A program made the position numbers and the translations under genes. A stretch of DNA of 64,000 nucleotides. Source: Bactericera cockerelli. Lineage: Eukaryota > Arthropoda > Insecta > Hemiptera > Triozidae. The stretch is from assembly GCA_024516035.1 (NCBI GenBank), contig CM044966.1, positions 15,576,346-15,640,345 of the forward strand, read 5' to 3'. Every line of letters starts with the position of its first letter. Positions within the stretch are counted from its first letter, which is position 1. The notes beneath the pieces were generated by a model. The model had not been told where the DNA came from and did not search any database. It saw only the letters and a list, made by a program, of their open reading frames with translations. This document shows positions 8,201 through 16,302 of the stretch, piece after piece.

Positions 8201-11192
8201 AGTGCCGTTCAAAATTTTGAGAAAAAATGCAATTACAGATCATCTGATTAATGATAAATATTCATTCAAATATGCAATTTTAGGTTGTTTTTTTGAAAAA
8301 AATATCATAAAAAAATCGGAACATTTTTTTAATTGGGATATGTTAGATTTTCCTGTTGATTTTCGAAAAATTTCAAATTTTGAAAATACTAACAATTTAA
8401 TTGTTAACGTTTTTGGATTAACTGAAAAACATGATGTTATTCCTCTTAAAATTAATTCAATCCAGGATGGCCCATTCATTTGTGACTTGCTTATTCAGGA
8501 AAATGAACAGTTCGCTTCTCGTTACTATACTATTAATGATTTTAACAAATTAATCCATAAGCAAATAACATCTCATTGGGAGTCAATCTTTATATGCAAA
8601 TTATGTTTTTCTCATTTCACTACTCAAGAGAAATTAGATCAACATACACGACTTTGTAGTTTACATCCTTCTACAATTGTTCAAATGCCTATTGAAGAAA
8701 AGAAAGAGTTAAAATTTAAAAATTTCAGACATGAGCAAAGAGTACCGTATGTTATATACGCTGATTTTGAATGTATATTGAAAAAATTGGATACTGTTGA
8801 ACCTAACGATGAAAATTCCTATACAATGGAATATCAGAAACATATTCCATTTTGTTTTGCATATTATGTTGTAGGTCCTAATGTTGATGATAACAAGTTT
8901 GTCATGTATCAGGGATCAGAAAATGAAAATATTATCGATATTTTTTTTCAAATGATTTGTGAGGAAGCGAAAAAAATAGATGAAATCTATCTAGACAATT
9001 CAAAGAGAATTAAAGCAAAAAAATCAAATCCTGAAGATTGGTTAAAATTTTTTTTCACTGAAAAATGTGAACATTGTCAGAAAGATTTTAAATGTCATTC
9101 AGATAAAATATGGGATCATGACCATATGATTCTGGATAATAAGTTACGATATGTTTTATGTAACAAATGTAACTTATTGTTTCGAAAATCAAATTTCATA
9201 CCAATATTCTTGCACAATTTTTCTGGATATGATGCACACATTATATGTCAAGGATTAGGTTACGATGAAAAAGATATACATGTAATACCTAATAGCAACG
9301 AAAAATATATTTCTTTCACAAAAAGAGTAACTGAAACAATGAATCTCCGGTTCGTTGACACATTTAGATTTATGGGCAGCAGTTTGGATAAGCTTGTTTC
9401 TAATTTACCTAAAGATAAATTTATTCACATTGGACATAATTTTGAAAGTAACATTGATTTATTAACAAGAAAAGGTGTATTTTGCTATGATTACCTAGAT
9501 AATTATAAGAAGTTAAATGATACAAGCCTGCCTTCAAAAGATAAGTTTTACAATATGCTGCATGAAACTGAAATATCTAGTGAAGATTACTTTTTTGCAC
9601 AAAAAATTTGGGAAATATTCAAAATTCGAACCTTACGCGAATACATTGAACTTTATTTGAAAACAGATGTATTACTATTAGCTGATGTTTTTGAAGAATT
9701 TCGTTCAATATGTTATAAAATATACAAATTAGATCCTGCATGGTCATTTACAGCACCTGGTTTAGCTTTTCAAGCTATGTTGAAGAAAACAAATATCAAA
9801 TTAGAATTATTAACAGATTATGACATGCTTCTCTTTTTCGAAAACTCAATTAGAGGTGGAATCTCTCAATGTTGTACAAGATATTTTGAGGCTAATAATA
9901 AATATATGGGTGATAGGTATAAGAATTTTAAAGATGATTCTTTTATATTATATTTAGATGCTAATAATTTATACGGATGGGCTATGTCACAAAAATTACC
10001 AATTGGAGAATTTACTTGGGTAACTAAAGAAGATCTGACCTACTTTCAAAATGAAGCTAACATTTTAAAATTACCTGATGATGAATACGGTTTCTTTTTT
10101 GAAGTAACTATAGATTATCCCTCTTATTTACATGATATGCATAATGATTTCCCTTTTTTATGTGAAAGTAAAATTCCTCCAGGGGGAAAATATAAAAAGT
10201 TATTAACTACATTAGAGAAGAAAGAAATGTATGTCGTACATTATAAATTATTAATTCAAGCATTAAAGCATGGTTTAAAGCTAATTAAAATTCATAGGGC
10301 AATTAAATTTCGACAATCTCATTGGTTGAAAGACTATATTGAATTAAATACTAACTGTAGAAAAGTTGCTAAGAACGACTTTGAAAAGGACTATTTCAAA
10401 CTAATGAACAACGCGGTTTTTGGTAAAACAATGGAAAATTTACGAAAAAGAAAAGAAATACACTTAGTTTCAGGTAAAAAGAAAGCAATGAAACTGATTT
10501 CAAAACCGTGGTTCGAAGATAGAATAATAATAAACGAAAATTTAGTAGCTATCGAGATGAAAAAACAGAAAATTTTGTTCGATAAACCTATATATGTAGG
10601 TGCTTCAATATTAGAATTGAGTAAAATGCTCATGTATCAATTTCATTACGATATTATGTTGAAAAAATTTTCTCCAGAAAAATTGGAAATTTTATACATG
10701 GATACCGATAGTTTTTTCTATGCTGTTAAACAAACAGCTGACGTTTATAATGAAATGAACGAACCTTCATTCAAACAGTATTTAGATACTAGCGATTATC
10801 CAAAAAATCACATCCTCTGGGATGATAAAAATAAAAAAGAAATAGGAAAAATGAAAGATGAAGTGAATGGAAAAATCATAGAAAAATTTTGCGGTTTAGG
10901 AAGTAAAATGTATTCTCTTATCATATTCGATAATGGAAAAGTTATCAAAAAAGCCAAAGGAGTTGTAAAATCTGTAACGAATAAGAGAATAAATTTCGAT
11001 GATTATAAGAAAGTTCTTGATTCACAAAAAAAGATATACCGTACTCAGAGAAGAATTATTTCAAAGAACCATCGAATCGGAACTTATCAATTCAATAAAG
11101 TAGCACTATCAAGTTTTGATGATAAACGTTTTATACGAAAAAATAACATACATACTCTTGCTTATGGTCATAGAAAAATTATTAATTCATAA
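8163..11192 (+). CDS. Protein-primed family B DNA polymerase, main part
   Basis: About 1,000 codons. The nominal start is TTG in the A9 region, so the true start is upstream across the frame changes. A second copy of the N-terminal module (SFKYAILG, DFPV, NVFGL, CKLC finger) fills residues 25-165. The exonuclease follows: ExoI YADFEC near residue 199, ExoII HNFSGYDAH near 351, and ExoIII YLKTDVLLLADVF near 498. Between ExoI and ExoII lies a Cys/His insertion with CEHC, WDHDH and LCNKCN (about 300-340), which resembles the endonuclease VII-like module of Polinton polymerases. Polymerase motifs: A LDANNLYG (about 598), B LMNNAVFGK (about 747), C YMDTDS (about 846). The end (FDDKRF...TLAYGH) is intact. 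All catalytic acids of the exonuclease and polymerase are present. Expected role: replicates the element DNA from a terminal protein. Confidence 0.95.
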   Translation: MKKKQQQDHTRFKVPFKILRKNAITDHLINDKYSFKYAILGCFFEKNIIKKSEHFFNWDMLDFPVDFRKISNFENTNNLIVNVFGLTEKHDVIPLKINSIQDGPFICDLLIQENEQFASRYYTINDFNKLIHKQITSHWESIFICKLCFSHFTTQEKLDQHTRLCSLHPSTIVQMPIEEKKELKFKNFRHEQRVPYVIYADFECILKKLDTVEPNDENSYTMEYQKHIPFCFAYYVVGPNVDDNKFVMYQGSENENIIDIFFQMICEEAKKIDEIYLDNSKRIKAKKSNPEDWLKFFFTEKCEHCQKDFKCHSDKIWDHDHMILDNKLRYVLCNKCNLLFRKSNFIPIFLHNFSGYDAHIICQGLGYDEKDIHVIPNSNEKYISFTKRVTETMNLRFVDTFRFMGSSLDKLVSNLPKDKFIHIGHNFESNIDLLTRKGVFCYDYLDNYKKLNDTSLPSKDKFYNMLHETEISSEDYFFAQKIWEIFKIRTLREYIELYLKTDVLLLADVFEEFRSICYKIYKLDPAWSFTAPGLAFQAMLKKTNIKLELLTDYDMLLFFENSIRGGISQCCTRYFEANNKYMGDRYKNFKDDSFILYLDANNLYGWAMSQKLPIGEFTWVTKEDLTYFQNEANILKLPDDEYGFFFEVTIDYPSYLHDMHNDFPFLCESKIPPGGKYKKLLTTLEKKEMYVVHYKLLIQALKHGLKLIKIHRAIKFRQSHWLKDYIELNTNCRKVAKNDFEKDYFKLMNNAVFGKTMENLRKRKEIHLVSGKKKAMKLISKPWFEDRIIINENLVAIEMKKQKILFDKPIYVGASILELSKMLMYQFHYDIMLKKFSPEKLEILYMDTDSFFYAVKQTADVYNEMNEPSFKQYLDTSDYPKNHILWDDKNKKEIGKMKDEVNGKIIEKFCGLGSKMYSLIIFDNGKVIKKAKGVVKSVTNKRINFDDYKKVLDSQKKIYRTQRRIISKNHRIGTYQFNKVALSSFDDKRFIRKNNIHTLAYGHRKIINS

Positions 11193-11211
11193 TTTTTCTT
11201 ACTGTTTCAAG

Positions 11212-11499
11212 GCTGATCCAGAACTCGAGTTTCTCGTCTTCCAAGTGAATCGGTATAAAAACCGCGGCCATAATGAACTCCAAATAGAAAAAATTTATAA
11301 AGAAGTTAAAAAAATTCTTAACAAAAAATTAAAGGAATTAGGACCCTCAAAAGAATATCGGAAAATATTTGAAAATTTTTTAAAAATCTTAGAATATCCT
11401 GATTGTCCGTTATTTAGAAGAATAATGAAATTGCATTTTTGTACGATAAATAAATTGTCGGACAACAAGTATCAAAAAAAGAGGAAGCTTCAACCATAG
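11212..11499 (+). CDS. Probable 3'-terminal exon, unknown function (95 codons)
   Basis: An open frame of 95 codons begins right after a good acceptor (ttcttactgtttcaag) only 20 bases past the polymerase stop. It has no methionine codon until about residue 72, so it cannot start on its own. Its first codons are less AT-rich than the flanks, like the other spliced exons of this element. The product begins ADPELEF, is lysine-rich and looks helical. No family recognised. The longer frame upstream of 11212 is a shadow of the polymerase end. The exon is in the same phase (0) as the donor at 5823. Confidence 0.55.
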   Translation, partial: ADPELEFLVFQVNRYKNRGHNELQIEKIYKEVKKILNKKLKELGPSKEYRKIFENFLKILEYPDCPLFRRIMKLHFCTINKLSDNKYQKKRKLQP

Positions 11500-11579
11500 A
11501 TTCTACATCTAATAATTTATACCTCATATACATAATATATTATTAGCCAATTTTAAATATTGTAAAATTTTAAAAAAAA

Positions 11580-11726
11580 ATGAGTGATATAGATAAAAAA
11601 AATTCAAAAAGTTGTGTAGAAACTATAGTTGAAGAAGATGAGGAAGAAGAAATTAGATTCGAAGATATTTTTGGGTTAATAGTTATTGATTTACATTGTT
11701 ATGAAAATTTTGAAGATATAGAATAA
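11580..11726 (+). CDS. Small acidic ORF (48 codons), hypothetical
   Basis: A short frame ATG to TAA between the 11212 exon and dUTPase. The product is strongly acidic (a Glu/Asp run near residues 18-25). No family recognised. It could be a small element protein or chance in AT-rich DNA. It uses the same strand as its neighbours. Confidence 0.35.
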   Translation: MSDIDKKNSKSCVETIVEEDEEEEIRFEDIFGLIVIDLHCYENFEDIE

Positions 11727-11870
11727 GTTATGTTATAATTTTTAATTGTTATAGCACGGGTATAGTTATCTATGAATCTCCCTCCCCATTTATTCATAAT
11801 TTTATTATATTTACAATTATCATTAATTATTAATTCATATTTATGAAAAACTATGTTTTTCTGTTTTTAG

Positions 11871-12293
11871 GTGATATTGATAAAAAAATTAACATTGGAG
11901 GCTTACGAACCGACGGTTGGAAGTCCGGATGCTGCGGGGCTCGACCTGGTAGCCCCTAAAAGCGTCCTAATTCCAGCCAAATGTAAGAGGCTAATCCCAA
12001 TCGATATTGCGATCCAATTACCTAAGGGGGTGTATGGACGGATCGCAGCTAGATCGGGATTAGCTTCGAAACATTACATAGACGTCGGAGCGGGGGTTAT
12101 AGACCCCGATTACAGAGGAAACATTATGGTTTTACTGTATAATTTTAGTGATGAAGATTATCTCATCATAAAAGGTGACAGGATTGCCCAGTTAATCATG
12201 GAGAAATATGTAAAACCTAAATTTAAAATAATTGATTCGCTTTGCGAAACTGAAAGAGGAAATTGGGGGTTTGGTTCTAGCGGTTACAATTAG
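11871..12293 (+). CDS. dUTPase (trimeric type), as a 3' exon
   Basis: Hydrolyses dUTP to dUMP and PPi, keeping uracil out of newly made element DNA. All five trimeric dUTPase motifs are present: I AAGLDL (about 21-26), II ARSGLASK (60-67), III GAGVIDPDYRGN (73-84), IV GDRIAQLI and V RGNWGFGSSG at the C-terminus. The length (140 aa) is normal. There is no ATG: the frame opens with GTG right after the acceptor tttttctgtttttag, and the first methionine is residue 86, past three motifs. The start must therefore come from an upstream exon. The phase (0) fits the donor at 5823. Base composition is richer in G/C than the surrounding genes. Confidence 0.93.
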   Translation: MILIKKLTLEAYEPTVGSPDAAGLDLVAPKSVLIPAKCKRLIPIDIAIQLPKGVYGRIAARSGLASKHYIDVGAGVIDPDYRGNIMVLLYNFSDEDYLIIKGDRIAQLIMEKYVKPKFKIIDSLCETERGNWGFGSSGYN

Positions 12294-12331
12294 AACCTGT
12301 TATGATGAGATAATCTTCACAACAATTTTTC

Positions 12332-12337
12332 AATAAA
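12332..12337 (+). terminator. Poly(A) signal AATAAA after dUTPase
   Basis: AATAAA 39 bp past the dUTPase stop, in the gap before the convergent capsid gene. Bases 12350-12420 are AT-rich with several copies of acattttatttt. No gene fits in 12294-12513. Confidence 0.6.
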
Positions 12338-12513
12338 TACTTTTTCATTTTATTTTAAATTTCATTGTACATTTTTTTTACATTTTATTTTACATTTTAT
12401 TTTTACATTTTATTTTAATTACCTATAATAAAATATGTTTGACTAATAAATTGTCTAATTTTAAAATAAATATAAACAAGTATTTTTACTTTCTTGTCCA
12501 ACTCTTTTTCTTT

Positions 12514-13728
12514 TCACATATGTATTTTAACTATATTGCTAAGTGGGGAATATGTGACGATTCTATCATGAATAATAAGACAAAATAATGAAGTTTTCGC
12601 CGGAAAATTCTCATTGCTTTCGAATTCTATTTTTACATCAACAGTTCCCGTCTTCGCAGAATCATTTTGTTTTGAGCAATCAACAACTATTAGAGGAAAA
12701 TGAGATTTGAATTTTTCAAATGATATTCCAGCTCGTGTATTAGTCTTACCGTAATAAGCTTCTCTAAAGTTCGAGAACATTTCATAAAGAAGAGCGTATT
12801 TATTTTTAGAAAACTGTATATCAAGATTATCATAAGGGTAATTTTCACTATTGAGATATACTTTAATAGTTTTGAAATTAACATGATCAAATCTTGAAAC
12901 CATTTTTTTGTAACTATCATTCCTATCCGTTTGAAACCCAAATATCAAATAACGCGGTTTTTCGATTTGAGTGGATGTTTTTATATTCCATACTTCCTTA
13001 TTTGTATTGTTTGGTAGAACGGGATATTCGTATAAATCCCAACTGCGAAAAGCTAATTCAATAATGGAATCATTCTGGATATGTTTTAATATTCTTATCT
13101 TTTCACTATCCATTATGTTAATATAAGGAACTCTCCAAACTAGTTTCGAAATTTTAACTTTTGGCTCACCAGCATTAGAGGTTACATGAAAGAAATTTTT
13201 ATCATTATCTGATCTACGAACAATTAGCTCTTGTTTAACATTTACAAGAATTTTAGTGTAATCTTCAAAAAATCCCAGAACATGCTTCAATGGGATACAA
13301 GCACTGAACATGTTATCCACAACTATTTGAGTATTTGGTGTATCTGTGAATGGGTCCCAGCTAGTATGTTTGTAAGATTCATGATCGCCAGAATCAAAAG
13401 AGGATAAATTCTTCATTAATGACGTTATATGAGGATTTCGAGAACGATCGATTTCTATACCACATATCTCAAAACGGATCTCGGAAAATAGTGATAAAAT
13501 TGCACAAGAGTCGATATTTCCTGTAACGTTAGCAATATCGATTAATTCACCTTCAATGTAAAGATAACTTTCCGATGGCAGAGTATAAGCATCTTGTTGA
13601 GAAATGGGGATTCTGATTTCATCATTATAATTATAACTAGTAGAATAATACGGGAAATGAGAATGAAATTCTTTTTTTATAATTCGATCATCAAACAACG
13701 TTTTTTGATTTATATTTATGATCGACAT
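12514..13728 (-). CDS. Major capsid protein, double-jelly-roll type (404 aa)
   Basis: An intact frame with its own ATG. The first 60 residues are a Thr/Ser/Tyr-rich opening and a beta-rich stretch (NDEIRIPI, DAYTLPSESYLYIEG). The second half has blocks I recognise as typical of Polinton/adintovirus hexon-like proteins: KPRYLIFGFQTDR (about 255-267), a following DHVNFKTIKVYLNSENYPY block, and YALLYEMFSNFREAYYG. These proteins form trimeric pseudohexameric capsomers. The position beside the penton gene and the convergent layout support the call. Identification is by pattern, not by a search. Divergent double-jelly-roll proteins are hard to confirm by eye. Confidence 0.8.
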   Translation of the reverse strand: MSIININQKTLFDDRIIKKEFHSHFPYYSTSYNYNDEIRIPISQQDAYTLPSESYLYIEGELIDIANVTGNIDSCAILSLFSEIRFEICGIEIDRSRNPHITSLMKNLSSFDSGDHESYKHTSWDPFTDTPNTQIVVDNMFSACIPLKHVLGFFEDYTKILVNVKQELIVRRSDNDKNFFHVTSNAGEPKVKISKLVWRVPYINIMDSEKIRILKHIQNDSIIELAFRSWDLYEYPVLPNNTNKEVWNIKTSTQIEKPRYLIFGFQTDRNDSYKKMVSRFDHVNFKTIKVYLNSENYPYDNLDIQFSKNKYALLYEMFSNFREAYYGKTNTRAGISFEKFKSHFPLIVVDCSKQNDSAKTGTVDVKIEFESNENFPAKTSLFCLIIHDRIVTYSPLSNIVKIHM

Positions 13729-13911
13729 TTTTCAATTTATATCCAAGACTAAGTAATATTTTTTTACTTCTCGAAGTTAACTCTTGCGACTTCGTTCGTA
13801 TATTGAAGGATTTCATATGAGGAACTGTGCTTATATTAACTCGATTGTCAAAACAAAGCCCCATTTTTATTATTTTTACTATTATTATTTTGATAAAAAA
13901 TCAATTGAAAT
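13729..13911. other. Short gap between the two minus-strand capsid genes
   Basis: Holds an AT-rich stretch and the imperfect dyad tctcgaagttaactcttgcg. No gene is supported. A plus-strand frame here is a shadow. Confidence 0.4.
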
Positions 13912-14382
13912 TTATTTTTTCAAATGTAATCTTACCGTTATCAGCTCATTCATAAAACTGACTAAATTCCCATCTTGATCAACAATTTGTACAGAAATTT
14001 CATCAATAACACGTTTACTCAACGGTAAGTATATTGTATTTTTAGGATATTCTAAAATTTTATATCCAGGTGGTACACACGGAAAAAATTCATAAATTGT
14101 GTGGGAAAGTTTACCATTTATATAGGAACCTGTAGTTAAATTACACTCTATACGGATAGAATTAATATTTGTAATATTTACAATATTATCAGATTCATAA
14201 TCTCTCCCTGATTCGAGAATTTTCGGTTTGAATCCTAGTATTTTCCCAATCGAATTGGTTTTTGAAAAATCTATAGTAACGCCAGAATGTATAACACATT
14301 TTAAAGTACTTTTATTTGATTTTAATGAAAACAACATATCTCCATCGGGATGAGTTCGGTTCGGGTCTCTTTCATCTAAATC
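13912..14382 (-). CDS. Penton-like minor capsid protein, C-terminal part
   Basis: The frame carries LGFKPKILES, a CNLTTGSYINGK block, FFPCVPPGYKI and, at the end, DQDGNLVSF...LITVRLHLKK. This series is characteristic of the Polinton single-jelly-roll minor capsid (penton) protein. The first ATG in this frame (14337) is inside the conserved region. Reading from the upstream half changes frame at the six-A run (T6 at 14383-14388 on the plus strand). Expected location is the capsid vertices. Confidence 0.8.
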   Translation of the reverse strand, partial: DLDERDPNRTHPDGDMLFSLKSNKSTLKCVIHSGVTIDFSKTNSIGKILGFKPKILESGRDYESDNIVNITNINSIRIECNLTTGSYINGKLSHTIYEFFPCVPPGYKILEYPKNTIYLPLSKRVIDEISVQIVDQDGNLVSFMNELITVRLHLKK

Positions 14383-14633
14383 TTTTTTAAAAGAGATTGA
14401 ATAGTATTTTGTATATCTTCAATTTCATATGCTCCTGGAGGGATATTTATAGAATAGAATTCATTATTAAATTTATAATGTATGGTATTATTCGTTTCAT
14501 TAATATTAGGAATTGAATTGAACGTATCAAATCCAGTTAAAGCCATAGTTGCTGAATCACCTACAATTATTGGCGGAAATATTCGAGTTTTAAGAACAGA
14601 ATCTCTACCAAATAATGTAAACGTAAGAGACAT
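14376..14633 (-). CDS. Penton-like minor capsid protein, N-terminal part
   Basis: 85 codons from ATG at 14633. It shows LTGFDTFNSIPNI and IPPGAYEIEDI, the usual opening of the penton-like family. The frame ends at a TAG two codons past CTT TTA AAA AAG. That string contains two overlapping heptamers of the X XXY YYZ form in the zero frame, and the rest of the protein lies in the -1 frame. This is either a real frameshift mutation, an assembly error, or programmed -1 frameshifting. Confidence 0.8.
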   Translation of the reverse strand: MSLTFTLFGRDSVLKTRIFPPIIVGDSATMALTGFDTFNSIPNINETNNTIHYKFNNEFYSINIPPGAYEIEDIQNTIQSLLKKI

Positions 14634-14756
14634 GTTTCTTTATCCAGTGTTCAATATGGAATGATAGAAATTCGTATATAACACTAATATTTATTACATT
14701 TGAATCAGTCTATTTTATACTTCAGTGAAGGAAGGTAGTAGGATAGATTAAGAAAA
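14634..14756. promoter_or_regulatory. Divergent promoter region, penton / core-protease
   Basis: A 123-bp gap between divergent start codons (14633 minus, 14757 plus). Both late-type units must begin here or nearby. It is AT-rich with no clear TATA plus initiator pair, so the call rests on geometry. Confidence 0.4.
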
Positions 14757-14990
14757 ATGAAAATTAAAAAAAACGCGAGAAAAAAAATTGAAACATTGAA
14801 AAGAATTATTCGTCAAACTGCTGGATGTATATCATGTAAAAAGAAAAGAGGGGGGAAAGGGATTAATGTTCCTATTCAAAATCATATAAAAACCGCTCTT
14901 TTTGCTGCGAAAAAGTTATTAAAAAAAATAAAAGTGTTCAAATTCCTAGGATTATACCCTTACCTAAAACAGGTGGTGTATTACCATTAA
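14757..14990 (+). CDS. Capsid core/protease polyprotein, N-terminal basic part
   Basis: Starts at ATG 14757. It encodes a very basic segment (poly-Lys/Arg, CISCKKKRGGKG), resembling adenoviral core or pVI/pX-like basic proteins in character only. The useful frame leaves at an A8 run (14921-14928). After it the -1 frame continues with the conserved middle part, so the last 20 or so residues of this frame are probably not native. Confidence 0.6.
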   Translation: MKIKKNARKKIETLKRIIRQTAGCISCKKKRGGKGINVPIQNHIKTALFAAKKLLKKIKVFKFLGLYPYLKQVVYYH

Positions 14991-15208
14991 TACCTATATT
15001 TGCCGGTCTCTCAGCTCTAGGATCATTAGCTGGAGGTGCATCTGGAATAATGAAAGCTTTAAATGAAGCTAAAGGTGCTAAAGAACAGTTAGCAGAGCTT
15101 CAACGACATAATAAACATATGGAAGCAGTTGCTATCAGAAATGGGAGAGGTCTATACCTTACACCTTACAAATCAGGATTAGGTATTTATTTTAAAAAAA
15201 AAAAATAA
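14929..15208 (+). CDS. Capsid core protein, hydrophobic middle part
   Basis: No start of its own; it continues from the preceding fragment in the -1 frame. It contains PRIIPLPKTGG, then a small hydrophobic Gly/Ala-rich stretch (IPIFAGLSALGSLAGG), which is a plausible membrane-active or amphipathic segment, then a charged helix and GRGLYLTPYKSGLGIYF. This order occurs in Polinton proteins that sit directly before or fused to the adenain-like protease. It stops inside a 12-A run (15194-15205). Confidence 0.65.
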
Positions 15209-15570
15209 ATCTATATAAACCGCTATCAAATATAGATCTAGATTATCTAGCAAAGAAATTAAAATTAAAAAAATTTAGAGGAGTATTTATGAAAGATACA
15301 CTTCCCTTGAAACCATATAAAAGAGAATGCGGAATTGTTAATCTTGATTCTGTAAGAGGACCTGGAAGCCATTGGGTCTGTTATACAAAAAGAAATAAAA
15401 ACGTATTTTATTACAACAGTTTTGGAAATATTTCACCTCCATTAGAAATTATTGCTTACTTTAAGAATTGTGATATTAAGTATAATTTTAATCAAGAACA
15501 GACATATAACTCATTTATATGTGGACATCTTTGTCTTCTCAATTTATACAATGAAAACCAAAAAATGTAA
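15206..15570 (+). CDS. Adenain-like cysteine protease
   Basis: The C-terminal part of the core/protease reading region, again in the -1 frame after the A12 run. An internal ATG lies at 15289. Counting from it: His28 in GSHW, then YYNSFG, Gln71 and Cys78 in FICGH. The Gln-to-Cys spacing of 7 equals that of adenovirus protease (Q115/C122). The acidic third residue usually found in FDSFG is Asn here (Asn43), a possible weakening or a His-Asn-Cys variant. Role: cleaves capsid precursors during maturation. It is about half the size of adenovirus protease. The 3' end overlaps the ATPase start by 20 bp. Confidence 0.85.
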
Positions 15571-16249
15571 AGAGCAATTTATAATCACAAATTTTGATGA
15601 ATTTAAAGGTGATGATAAGCATGAACGTAAAAGACATAGTAACCTTCTTCCAGATCATTGCAGAGGAATAATATGCGGTCCATCAGGTTGTGGAAAAACT
15701 AATGTTATGATTAATTTAATCATTAACGAGAACGGATTGAAATTTAAACATATTTATATTTATTGTAATTCTCTCTTTCAATCTAAATATAAATTACTTC
15801 AACTTATCTTACATCCACTTAAACATATTAAATATAATTTTTTCGATGTAAGTAATGCCATTATTTCACCTCTTCAAGCAAAAAAGAACTCAATTTTTAT
15901 TTTTGATGATGTAATATGTGATAAACAAGATATTATGAAATCATATTTCACTATGGGGAGGCATCGTGATATTGATACTTTTTATCTAGGTCAAACTTAT
16001 AGCAAAATTCCCAAACAATTAATTAGAGACAATGTAAATCTCTTAATAGTTTTCAAACAAGATGATACAAATATAAAACATATTTATGATGATCATGTTA
16101 ATACAGACATGACCCTTATAGAATTTAAAAATATTTGCCAACTATGCTGGGTAAAAAAACATGATTTTCTTCTCATTTGTAAAGATTTTGAACTAACGAA
16201 AGGACGTTATAGAAAAGGATTCGATATTTTTATTACCTCATTCAAATAA
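15551..16249 (+). CDS. FtsK/HerA-type (A32-like) genome-packaging ATPase (232 aa)
   Basis: Start chosen at ATG 15551, overlapping the protease end. The conserved opening FDEFKGDDKHERKRHSNLLP follows it directly, and the longer upstream frame is not conserved-looking. Walker A GPSGCGKT at residues 43-50, Walker B IFIFDD at 115-120, then the sensor-like DTFYLGQTYSKIPKQLIRDN region. Length and motif order fit the Polinton packaging ATPase, which powers DNA translocation into the capsid. The frame is intact. The overlap suggests it is expressed with the protease. Confidence 0.93.
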   Translation: MKTKKCKEQFIITNFDEFKGDDKHERKRHSNLLPDHCRGIICGPSGCGKTNVMINLIINENGLKFKHIYIYCNSLFQSKYKLLQLILHPLKHIKYNFFDVSNAIISPLQAKKNSIFIFDDVICDKQDIMKSYFTMGRHRDIDTFYLGQTYSKIPKQLIRDNVNLLIVFKQDDTNIKHIYDDHVNTDMTLIEFKNICQLCWVKKHDFLLICKDFELTKGRYRKGFDIFITSFK

Positions 16250-16250
16250 T

Positions 16251-16277
16251 ATAAAATATCAGATATTGATATTTTAT
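16251..16277. promoter_or_regulatory. Perfect 11-bp inverted repeat between ATPase and next gene
   Basis: ATAAAATATCA at 16251-16261 pairs with TGATATTTTAT at 16267-16277 across a 5-base loop. It lies directly after the ATPase stop and 25 bp before the next ATG. It could be a regulatory dyad or transcript hairpin; AT-rich chance is possible. Confidence 0.45.
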
Positions 16278-16302
16278 ATCCATTATTGTTAGAAGTTTCA
16301 AG

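Noticed and set aside
11116..11211. N-terminal extension of the 11212 frame inside the polymerase end
   Set aside because: It overlaps conserved polymerase coding sequence in another frame, and a good splice acceptor lies exactly at its end.
13784..13978. 64-codon plus-strand frame between the capsid genes
   Set aside because: It overlaps the end of the penton gene in antisense and has no recognisable feature.
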